Below are positions 8,099-16,535 of a stretch of DNA of 56,293 nt, piece by piece. This DNA comes from Azospirillum doebereinerae (GTDB lineage Bacteria; Pseudomonadota; Alphaproteobacteria; Azospirillales; Azospirillaceae): NCBI RefSeq assembly GCF_003989665.1, contig NZ_RZIJ01000036.1, forward strand, positions 1 through 56,293. The letters run 5' to 3'. Position numbers and translations under genes: made by a program. The stretch's first letter is position 1, and every line of letters begins with the position of its first letter. The notes beneath the pieces are model-generated. The model was given only the letters and a program-made list of their open reading frames with translations, had not been told where the DNA came from and did no database searches.

Positions 8099-8114
8099 AG
8101 CAATCGGCGTGCCA
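8099..8114 (-). promoter_or_regulatory. Sigma54 (RpoN) -24/-12 promoter of the ABC importer operon
   Basis: On the minus strand the sequence is TGGCAC-GCCGA-TTGCT, an exact match to the consensus TGGCAC-N5-TTGCW. Both invariant elements (GG and GC) are present at the correct spacing. Transcription should begin near 8088, about 30 bases before the binding-protein ATG, with the ribosome site in between. The sigma54 activator encoded immediately upstream carries the GAFTGA loop needed to act here. Confidence 0.92.
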
Positions 8115-8117
8115 GAC

Positions 8118-8163
8118 GGTCAGCCCTTGCGCGGTCAGGCTTCGGACGTCATCGATGGGTCAG
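8118..8163. promoter_or_regulatory. Candidate upstream activator sites: three GGTCAG direct repeats
   Basis: GGTCAG occurs at 8118, 8133 and 8158 on the plus strand (CTGACC on the transcribed strand), upstream of the -24 element, with 15- and 25-bp steps. Enhancer sites for NtrC-type activators usually lie in this interval. The repeats are short and are not obvious dyads, so this is only a candidate. Confidence 0.35.
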
Positions 8164-8223
8164 GACGGGAACATCGGCTCCTGCGGCTGGGTAACGCGGG
8201 GAACACTTCCGCGCCCGGTCTTT

Positions 8224-9564
<1,341 letters not shown>

Positions 9565-9575
9565 GGGCGGAGCTT

Positions 9576-12047
9576 TCAGGCGCGGTTCAAGGTGAGGACG
9601 AAGGCGGTTCCGCCGGGGCCGCTCTCGGCCACCGACAGCACGCCGCCGAAGTCGCGGACGATGTTGTACGAGATCGACAGGCCGAGCCCCAGCCCCGTCC
9701 CCACCGGCTTGGTCGTGAAGAAGGGATCGAAGATCTGCCCGACCGGCTCGGCGGCGATGCCGGGGCCGCTGTCGCGCACCTCGATGCGGACGGCGTCGCC
9801 CTCCTCCCCGTCCCCTTTCTCCACCATCTCGGCGCGGATGAGGATGCGGCGGACCGGCGCGCCGGCCACCGCGTCCAGCGCGTTGCTCAGCAGGTTGACC
9901 AGCACCTGCTCCAGCCGCACCTCCTCGGCGCGGACCCGCAGGGGGGCGCCGGACTCGGCGTCGGCGTCGGGCAGCGCCAGCTCGACCCCGACCGCCTCCT
10001 CGCGCAGGCGGTTGCCGAACAGGGAGAGGGCGCCCTGGACCACCGGCCCCAGTTCCACCGCGCCCAGGCGGGAGTCGGGACGCCGCGCGAAGCGCTTCAG
10101 GTGGTTGGTGATGTTGGCCATGCGCGCCGTCAGGTCGGCGATCTTGCCCAGATTGCCCTCGGCCTCCTCCACCCGGCCCAGCCCGATCAGCTTGCGGCCG
10201 TTGTGGGCGTAGGAGCGTATGGCGGCGAGCGGCTGGTTCAGCTCGTGCCCGACCCCGGCGGCGAGCTGGCCCAGCGCCGCCAGCTTGCCGGCCTGCACCA
10301 GCTCCGCCTGCGCCTCGCGCAGGTCGCGCTCGGTGCGCTGGTGCTCGGCGATGGCCTGTTCCAGCCTGTCGTTGGTGGCCTGGAGGTCGGTGGTGCGCTC
10401 GCGCACCGTGCGTTCCAGGATGTGCTCGGCTTCCAGCCGTTCGGTCATGTCGGTCAGGGTGACGATGTAGCGCTGTTGCTGGCGGTGCCAGAAGGGGCGG
10501 ACGCCGACCTGCACCGGCACCGCCCCGCCGTCCGGACGCCGTCCGGTGGCGAGGATGGACAGGGCGGGGATGACGCCTTCGGAACCGGCGGACGACTGGG
10601 CGAAGAAAGCCGCGACACGGGCCGCGCCTTCCGCGTCCAGCCGGTCGGCGAGGCGGGGAACGCCTCCGCCCTCCCCGGCCCGGCCGCCGGGCGGCGGCGC
10701 GATCAGGGCGGCCGCGAGCGGGTTGACGAACTCGATCACGCCCTCCCCATCGGTGATCGCCAGCCCGGCCTGGGCGTTGTCGATGATCGCCTGGGCGTTC
10801 GCCTCTTCCACCGCGACGGCGGTGTCGCGGAAGACCAGCAGCGCCGCCGCCATCTCCGACAGCTCGTCGCGGCCGCCCAGCGGAATGTCGGCCTTGAGAT
10901 CCCCGGCGGCGATGGCGCGGGCGGCGTCGCCCAGCCGGGTCAGGCGGGAGATCAGGTTGCGGTTGACGTAGAGCCACGCCACCAGCACCGCCACCAGCAG
11001 GCTGACCACCGCGCTGGCCAGCAGGGCGGAGCGGCCGAAGGCGATGGCCTGGGCGGAGCGGGCGGCGGCGGCTCTGGAATCGCTCTCCACCGCCTGGACC
11101 TGCCGGGCGATCAGCCCGTTCAGCCGGGCGACGATGTCGCGGTTCTCGGCCAGCAGGGCCTGCCCGCGCGCGGCGGTCTCCAGCTCCTCCCGGCGTAGCG
11201 CCGGCACGCTGCCGTCGGGCCCGCGCGCGAGATCGAGAAGCTGGACCACCAGTTGCCCCAGCGACACGCCGTCAGCCCAGTCGGCCAGCGCCGCGAGGTC
11301 GCGTTGCAGCCGGTCGGCGGTCTCGTCGAGGAAGCCGGCGTTGTCGTCCAGCGTCTCGGCGGTGGCGAGCGTCGCCGCCCGCGCGATCAGCCCGACCGCG
11401 AGGTTGCCGTTGGCGCCGATCTGCAGCACCGCCTCGCTGCGCCGGTTCTCCTCGCGCAGGGTGCGGACGGCACCGGCGGATGGTCTTCCGCTCTCGACCG
11501 TGGCCAGCGCGCTCTGGATGTTGAAGCGCGCGTCGGCGACCAGCGGATCGATCTCGTCGAGGAAATCGGCGTGCAGCCAGCGCAGCCGCTCGATGACCTC
11601 CTGGTTGCGGCGGGCGAGCGCCAGCCGGTGGCGCACCGTACCGTCCAACTCCGACAGGTTGCGGCCGAGCGCGTCCACCACCGGGCGCAGGTCGGAAACG
11701 CCGCCGCCGATGCCGTCCGTCAGCGCCCGCAGAGCGGTCAGGCGGCGCCCGAGCGCGTCGCGGATCGCGTCCATCTCGGCCTCGGTCCGGCTGCCGGCCA
11801 GAATGGGGGCGGTGGCGATGATGGCGCCACCCTCCTCCGCCAACCTGGCGGCGAGGCCGAGGGCCGGCAGATGACTCTCCGCGAACTCGTCCAGCGTGCC
11901 ACCCAGCCGGTCATAGGAAAGCCAGCCGAGCGCGCAGGCCACCACCGAAAGCACGGCCACCGCGACGAAGGCGAGGAACAGGCGGACCCGGATGCCGAAA
12001 CGCACCGCTCCGCCATCCGGCGCGGCCGGTGCCGCCAGGACGCTCAC
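9576..12047 (-). CDS. Membrane sensor histidine kinase (PgtB/DctB-like)
   Basis: An 823-residue inner-membrane kinase. The first transmembrane segment is at about residues 20-40 (LFLAFVAVAVLSVVACALGW), followed by a roughly 300-residue helical periplasmic sensor and a second segment (LLASAVVSLLVAVLVAWLY). A HAMP linker and a PAS-like domain (AIIDNAQAGLAITDGEGVI) follow. The phospho-acceptor H601 is in GVGHELNQPLAAI, and the ATPase boxes are NLLSNALDAV, DSGPGIA and GTGLGLGLSI. The start is GTG at 12047: it overlaps the previous stop as GTGA and has a strong GAGGGGG ribosome site. A longer frame starting at 12146 would overlap the upstream gene by about 100 bp. It presumably receives the ligand signal through the PgtC-like protein and phosphorylates D51 of the response regulator. 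Confidence 0.92.
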   Translation of the reverse strand: MSVLAAPAAPDGGAVRFGIRVRLFLAFVAVAVLSVVACALGWLSYDRLGGTLDEFAESHLPALGLAARLAEEGGAIIATAPILAGSRTEAEMDAIRDALGRRLTALRALTDGIGGGVSDLRPVVDALGRNLSELDGTVRHRLALARRNQEVIERLRWLHADFLDEIDPLVADARFNIQSALATVESGRPSAGAVRTLREENRRSEAVLQIGANGNLAVGLIARAATLATAETLDDNAGFLDETADRLQRDLAALADWADGVSLGQLVVQLLDLARGPDGSVPALRREELETAARGQALLAENRDIVARLNGLIARQVQAVESDSRAAAARSAQAIAFGRSALLASAVVSLLVAVLVAWLYVNRNLISRLTRLGDAARAIAAGDLKADIPLGGRDELSEMAAALLVFRDTAVAVEEANAQAIIDNAQAGLAITDGEGVIEFVNPLAAALIAPPPGGRAGEGGGVPRLADRLDAEGAARVAAFFAQSSAGSEGVIPALSILATGRRPDGGAVPVQVGVRPFWHRQQQRYIVTLTDMTERLEAEHILERTVRERTTDLQATNDRLEQAIAEHQRTERDLREAQAELVQAGKLAALGQLAAGVGHELNQPLAAIRSYAHNGRKLIGLGRVEEAEGNLGKIADLTARMANITNHLKRFARRPDSRLGAVELGPVVQGALSLFGNRLREEAVGVELALPDADAESGAPLRVRAEEVRLEQVLVNLLSNALDAVAGAPVRRILIRAEMVEKGDGEEGDAVRIEVRDSGPGIAAEPVGQIFDPFFTTKPVGTGLGLGLSISYNIVRDFGGVLSVAESGPGGTAFVLTLNRA

Positions 12048-13453
12048 GGCCAGCCCCCCTCGCCGGCCGCAACGCGCAGGATCACCAGCGCGCGTTCGGC
12101 CGCCGACAGCGCCGTGTCCAGGCGGGCCTTGGAGAAGGCCCGCCATTCGGCCTCCAGCTCCCCCTGGCGGGCCGAGATCGGCATGCCGCGCGCCGACCGG
12201 CGCAACGCCGCGGAGAAGGTCGGGTCGATGGCCTGGACGGCGTCGACTGGAACTGCGGTGGCCGCCGCGCGGGCATCGCGCAGCAGGTCGCGCGCCACCG
12301 GGTCGGGAAGCGTGGCCAGCCGGCTTTCACCCTCATGGATCAGTTGCCAGACGCGGTTGAGGGTCTTCAACCGGAAGGTGATCAGCTCGTCGAACAAAAG
12401 GTTGACCAACTCGTAGCGGCGGCTGGACAGGGCGCGGTCGAAGAGGAAGCGGTCGTTGCCGGTTTCCCGCGCGTAGGGGTTGGGGTAGCCGGCAGGGGCC
12501 GCGGCGTAGGCGTCGGGCCTCACCGGCAGGCGCCCGATATCGGGACGCAGCATCAGCGCCTGCCCGGCCGGCGACAGCAGGAAATCGACGAAGACTCCGG
12601 CCCCCGCCGGGTTGGGAGCGCCACGCAGGATCGCCACGCTGGCCGGCAGGAACACGCTGTCCGCCGGATAGGCGAAACGCAGGCCGCCGATGTCCGGCAC
12701 CCTCTCCCCCGGCTCCGTGCCCTGGCCTGCTCCTTGCCCCAGAAAGTCGATGGCCAGCCCGATGCCGAAGCGGCCCTTGGCGACCCCCTCCACCACGCCG
12801 TAGCTGCGCGCCGTCACCGTGGCGAGGTTGCCGGCGATTTCCAGCCACGTCGCCCAGCCGCGCTCCCAGCCATGGAGTTGCAGCACCGTCTCCACCATCA
12901 GATGCATGGTGCCGGAGCGCGACGGTGCCGTGATGCCCAGGTGGCGGGCATAGCCGGGCCGGCGCAGATCCTCCCAGCCACGCGGAGCGGCGAGCCCATG
13001 GCGGTCGAGATAGGGCTGGTCCCAGACCAGCCCGTAGCCCGACAGCGCGAAGCCGAGGTAGGACCCGTCCGGATCGTCGATCGGCTGGTTGCCGATGGTC
13101 GCCGGAGCGCCGGTCGGCCGCGACGCGACGGGCGCCAACAGCCCTGCCGCCTTCAACACCTCGAAGGCGTCGGGAGCGGACGCCCAGAAGACGTCGACCT
13201 CCTCTCCCGCACGATCCTGCAATTGGGTGATGGCTGCGGTGGTCTTGGTGTTGACGACGCGGAGGCGCCGGTCGGGATGCGCCTGCTCGAACGCCTCCCG
13301 CACCGGCTCGTAGAAGCTGGCCGGAAAGGAGGTGAGCACGGTGACGACGGCGGGCGTCTCCTGACCGGTGGCCGCGGTCGCGGGCAGCAGCACCGCCAAA
13401 GCGACCATCACTCCGCGCAGCCACCCGTCGCTTTGCCGGATGCCAGACCTCAT
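12044..13453 (-). CDS. PgtC-like periplasmic sensor protein
   Basis: A 469-residue exported protein. MRSGIRQSDGWLRGVMVALA opens a signal peptide that ends near ATAATGQE. The mature part has the same fold and blocks as the ABC binding protein: FWASAPDAFEVLK, APSRSGTMHLMVET, RSYGV, FVDFLLSPAGQ and APAGYPNP. In Salmonella, PgtC is a periplasmic regulator that acts with the PgtB kinase. Here too it directly precedes and overlaps the kinase gene (GTGA), which supports a sensing rather than a transport role. The ATG at 13453 was chosen because it places the signal sequence at the N-terminus; upstream in-frame starts (13483, 13594) give implausible leaders. The ligand is not known. Confidence 0.85.
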   Translation of the reverse strand: MRSGIRQSDGWLRGVMVALAVLLPATAATGQETPAVVTVLTSFPASFYEPVREAFEQAHPDRRLRVVNTKTTAAITQLQDRAGEEVDVFWASAPDAFEVLKAAGLLAPVASRPTGAPATIGNQPIDDPDGSYLGFALSGYGLVWDQPYLDRHGLAAPRGWEDLRRPGYARHLGITAPSRSGTMHLMVETVLQLHGWERGWATWLEIAGNLATVTARSYGVVEGVAKGRFGIGLAIDFLGQGAGQGTEPGERVPDIGGLRFAYPADSVFLPASVAILRGAPNPAGAGVFVDFLLSPAGQALMLRPDIGRLPVRPDAYAAAPAGYPNPYARETGNDRFLFDRALSSRRYELVNLLFDELITFRLKTLNRVWQLIHEGESRLATLPDPVARDLLRDARAAATAVPVDAVQAIDPTFSAALRRSARGMPISARQGELEAEWRAFSKARLDTALSAAERALVILRVAAGEGGWP

Positions 13454-13830
13454 GTTTTCCGCAACCCCGCGTCGACCGCCCATGCCATTCCACCGACAGC
13501 GATTCTCGAGCGGACACACTCCCCACACTCGGCGCCTGCTGTCCAGAGTCGATGGGCGGACGGATGCCGAAGCCTGATCTGGACCTGCGAACAACTGGGA
13601 AGGCCGTCACACGTCAGCGTGGATTTGGATATTGGGGCGATCGATAGCGTGGTTTCGGGGGACACGCAACCAACGATCCTTGCGGTTGGTGGAGGTCGTG
13701 ATTCCTGGATCGGCAGCATGAGGCCCGATGAAAAGGTTGGTAATGGCCTCGCTTACAGACACCGCTGTTTCCGCTCGGCAGTGCTCGGTGGTGCCTTGAT
13801 TCGAGGATATCCCAGCGGGCGCAGTCAAAG
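13454..13830. other. 377-bp stretch without a recognisable gene
   Basis: This must contain the promoter of the sensor-kinase-regulator operon (minus strand). The best weak candidate is TTGCGT-N16-CTATCG at about 13638-13665 on the minus strand. No sigma54-type element was seen. Short frames on both strands lack recognisable domains. The left IS66 junction probably lies at its far end. Confidence 0.4.
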
Positions 13831-13869
13831 TGTAGGCTCGTGTGGAGTTGTGTAGGCTCGTGTGGAGTT
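13831..13869 (+). repeat. 20-bp tandem duplication
   Basis: TGTAGGCTCGTGTGGAGTT occurs twice in direct tandem (13831-13849 and 13851-13869) with one base between. It sits at the left edge of the IS66 remnant and may be a scar of the rearrangement that truncated it, or a local slippage product. Confidence 0.85.
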
Positions 13870-13934
13870 CGGATACCGGTTCACCCCGCCAGTTCCGCTG
13901 CGACCAAGCCGGCCCCTTCAGCGCCACAGCGTCG

Positions 13935-14275
13935 GGTGAACCCCGGCAATCTGTCGGTCGAGTTGCCACGCGAAAAGATTTTCATCGATGTCTCCGACAA
14001 GACCTACCCGTGTTGCGGCGCCGCGCCGCATCTCATCGGCGAGAGTATCTCGCAGCGCCTCGACCCCGTCCCGGCCCGCTTCCGGGTGCTGGTGACCCGC
14101 CGGCCCAAGTACGCCTGTCGCCAGTGCGAGGAGGGCGTCGTGCATGCCCCGGCGCCGGCCCGCCTCAACGGCATTGATGCGCAGGCTTGGTTCGCCGACG
14201 TGCTGACCAAGCTCGTCGCCGGCCACCCGATCACCAAGCTTGATGAACTCCTGCCCCGGGTCTATGTCAGGCAGA
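13935..14275 (+). pseudogene. IS66-family transposase (TnpC) with internal deletion
   Basis: The N-terminal part is the IS66 zinc-finger region: LPREKIFID, PCCGAAPHLIGESISQRLD, then FRVLVTRRPKYACRQCEEGV and HAPAPARL. It passes directly into NGIDAQAWFADVLTKL and HPITKLDELLP, which is the extreme C-terminus of TnpC. The whole catalytic DDE core, several hundred residues, is missing, while the frame stays open to 14295. The element is therefore an in-frame internal-deletion derivative with no transposase activity. Its companions TnpA and TnpB are absent. Confidence 0.8.
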
Positions 14276-14290
14276 CGGAACCCGCCGTGA

Positions 14291-14308
14291 CCTGAAAACA
14301 CCGCTTAC
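14291..14308 (+). repeat. Right terminal inverted repeat of the IS66 remnant
   Basis: CCTGAAAACACCGCTTAC, read on the other strand, begins GTAAGCGGTGTTTTCAGG. GTAAGCG is the usual outermost sequence of IS66 elements. It lies about 15-35 bp past the TnpC C-terminal homology, as expected. No matching left repeat was found near 13830-13930, so the left end is probably lost. Confidence 0.65.
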
Positions 14309-14363
14309 GGAATAAGGCTTATACAGGACGGTGAATTCATCCGGCCATCCGCAAACGAGACAA

Positions 14364-16289
14364 TCATCCAACCAGCTTGTGCAGGGCGTCCGCAACACGC
14401 CGTCCCACGGTGGTCCAGTCGCCCGACACGGTCTGCCGGAAAAGCCGCATCGTCGGGTACCAGGGCGTGTCGTCGCGGTCCTGAAGCCAACGCCAGCAGC
14501 CGTCATAGCGCGATAGAACCCAGACCGGCTTGCCCAGCGCTCCGACGAGGTGGGCGACCGAGGTGTCCACGGTGATCACGAGATCCAGCCGCAGGACCAG
14601 CGCCGCCGTGTCCGCAAAATCGGTGACGGCCCCCATCGGGTCATGGATGTCCATCCCCGCCGGCGGATCGGCGAGCTGTGCCGCCGGCCCGCCCATCTGC
14701 AAGCTCACGAAGCGCAGATTCGGGACCTCGGCCAGCGGCGCCAGGTCGCGCAGGGTCATGCTGCGCCGCCGGTCGGTCAGGTTCGCGCGCAGCAGGCTTG
14801 GGCGGGGATCTCCCGACCACACCAGCCCGACCCGGAGCCCGGCGCCCGGCAGGGGTTGGCCCAGCCATTTGCCGACAGCCGCAGCCGGCGGGTGGAGATA
14901 GGGAATGCCGCTGGGAATCGTGTCCAGCTCGGTGCCGAGCAGCCGGGGCAGACTCAGCAGCGGACAGTGGAAGTCCGGCGCCGGGAATGCCTCGGTCAGC
15001 GCGTAGACCGCCGCCACGCCGGGCATGCCGGCGACCAGCCGTTTCAGCGCCGGCTGGACCGCCAGCACCACGCGCCCGCCCTGCGCCGCGACCAGCGGAG
15101 CGTAGCGGACGAAATGCAGGGTATCGCCGTGCCCCTGCTCGGCGTGCAGCAGGATGGTGGCGCCGTTCAGCGGCTCCCCCCGCCAAGCCCGCAACTGCGC
15201 GTTCACCACCGGGAGCTGACCCGTCTCCCAGCGGGCTTCGTAAAAATCCCAGCCCTCTTTGAGGCGGCCGGCCTTTAGCAGGGCCAGCGACAGATTGAAG
15301 CGCGCATCGGGATGCTTCGGTTCGGCTTCCAGCGTGCGACGGAACAGGCGTTCCGCCTCGTCCAGCCGGCCGAGGTCGAGGTTGACGATGCCCAGATTGT
15401 TCAGCGCGGAAACATGCGACGGGTTGAGCCGCAGGGCCCGCCGGCACAGTGTCGCCGCCTCGGCAAAGTCGTCACCGTTCTGGGCCTGCGACCGTTGGAT
15501 GTAACCAAGGTTGGCGTAGGGATCGGGATGGTCCGGCTTGAGCGCCATGGAGCGGCGGCAGAAGCCGGTGGCGCCGGGCCCGTCGTTCAGTTCCCACACC
15601 GCGCTGGCAAGATTGTTCCAGGCCCCGGGATGGTCGGGGGACAGGCGCAGAGCCCGGCGGTAGGCCGTGGCGGCCTGCGCATGGTCCGTCTTCCGGGAGG
15701 CGGTCGCGCCAAGATTGACGTAGGCCTGCACCGTCATCGGTTCCAGCGCGACCGCCGCCCGATAGGCAAGGTTGGCGTCGGCCAGCCGCCCCGCGAGCAG
15801 GCGGGAGTCGGCGACCGCCAGGAGTTCGCCCGCCCCGGCCAATCGCAGCCGGCAGAAGCGTTCCAGCAGGGCCGGCGCGTTGTCGCCCGGCTGGGGCTGC
15901 CTGAGAAGGTTGGCGAGCGCTTCCGGGTATGCCGGACGGAGCGCGAGAGCTAGGCGATACTGTTTCTGCGCCTCATCCGGTTGGCCGAGCGCACGCAGCG
16001 CCTCGCCAAAGCTGTTGCGGTAGTAGGCCTGCGTTCCGTCGACCGCCAGCGCCCGGCGCAGCCAGTTGCCGGCCGTCTCCGCCGCTCCGACCTGCAGCGC
16101 CGTCACGCCGAGCAGATGGAGGACGTCGCCATGCGACGGCTCGATCGAGAGGACAGCCCGGTACAAACCGCCCGCCGCAGCATCTCCCGCCTTATGCCGA
16201 GCCACTGCGGAGGCAAGCATCGCCCTCACGTCGGGCAGCGCTACCCCTGCGGGTTTCCCGACCTCAGGCTTGCAGGCCCGTTGGCCCAT
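14364..16289 (-). CDS. TPR protein with GT9-like glycosyltransferase domain
   Basis: A 641-residue soluble protein. TPR units (for example AYVNLGATASRKTDHAQAA, AWNNLASAVWEL, ALNNLGIVNLDLGRLDEAE) fill about residues 15-360. A heptosyltransferase/GT9-like GT-B domain follows: HAEQGHGDTLHFVRYAPLVA, LRVGLVWSGDP, then FADTAALVLRLDLVITVDTS with VAHLVGALGKPVWVL. It ends with the local signature DTPWYPTMRLFRQ..GDW, shared with four other proteins of this window. The ATG at 16289 has a GAGGTAAGG ribosome site; longer upstream frames are unlikely. It follows the giant adhesin gene on the same strand, behind that gene's terminator, and may act on the adhesin. Donor and acceptor are unknown. Confidence 0.88.
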   Translation of the reverse strand: MGQRACKPEVGKPAGVALPDVRAMLASAVARHKAGDAAAGGLYRAVLSIEPSHGDVLHLLGVTALQVGAAETAGNWLRRALAVDGTQAYYRNSFGEALRALGQPDEAQKQYRLALALRPAYPEALANLLRQPQPGDNAPALLERFCRLRLAGAGELLAVADSRLLAGRLADANLAYRAAVALEPMTVQAYVNLGATASRKTDHAQAATAYRRALRLSPDHPGAWNNLASAVWELNDGPGATGFCRRSMALKPDHPDPYANLGYIQRSQAQNGDDFAEAATLCRRALRLNPSHVSALNNLGIVNLDLGRLDEAERLFRRTLEAEPKHPDARFNLSLALLKAGRLKEGWDFYEARWETGQLPVVNAQLRAWRGEPLNGATILLHAEQGHGDTLHFVRYAPLVAAQGGRVVLAVQPALKRLVAGMPGVAAVYALTEAFPAPDFHCPLLSLPRLLGTELDTIPSGIPYLHPPAAAVGKWLGQPLPGAGLRVGLVWSGDPRPSLLRANLTDRRRSMTLRDLAPLAEVPNLRFVSLQMGGPAAQLADPPAGMDIHDPMGAVTDFADTAALVLRLDLVITVDTSVAHLVGALGKPVWVLSRYDGCWRWLQDRDDTPWYPTMRLFRQTVSGDWTTVGRRVADALHKLVG

Positions 16290-16480
16290 ATCCTTACCTC
16301 TCTGCTGCGCCAGGAAATTTATAGGAACACATAGCGCTTTCCGGCGCCAACCTCGGCGTTGAACCCGTACGGGTTCCGGATGGAAACGGCACACGGCGCA
16401 CCGCGCTCAAGAATGGGTCCGATCACCCGAGCGATGGTCGGACTCCCGTCCCCCGACCGCCTCGCCGGTTTTCTGCCGGA

Positions 16481-16525
16481 AGAAGGGGGGCCGGCCCGTC
16501 ACCGGATCGGCCCCCTTCCTTTTCT
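16481..16525 (-). terminator. Rho-independent terminator after the giant adhesin gene
   Basis: GAAGGGGGCCG and CGGCCCCCCTTC pair across about 14 bases just beyond the adhesin stop codon. On the minus strand a short pyrimidine run (TTCTTCC) follows. On the plus strand TTCCTTTTCT follows, so the structure could work in both directions. Confidence 0.65.
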
Positions 16526-16535
16526 CGTGCCGGCG

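Noticed and set aside
13607..13969. 120-codon minus-strand frame upstream of the PgtC-like gene
   Set aside because: No conserved motif; it crosses the tandem duplication and the IS66 remnant, so it is unlikely to be a gene.
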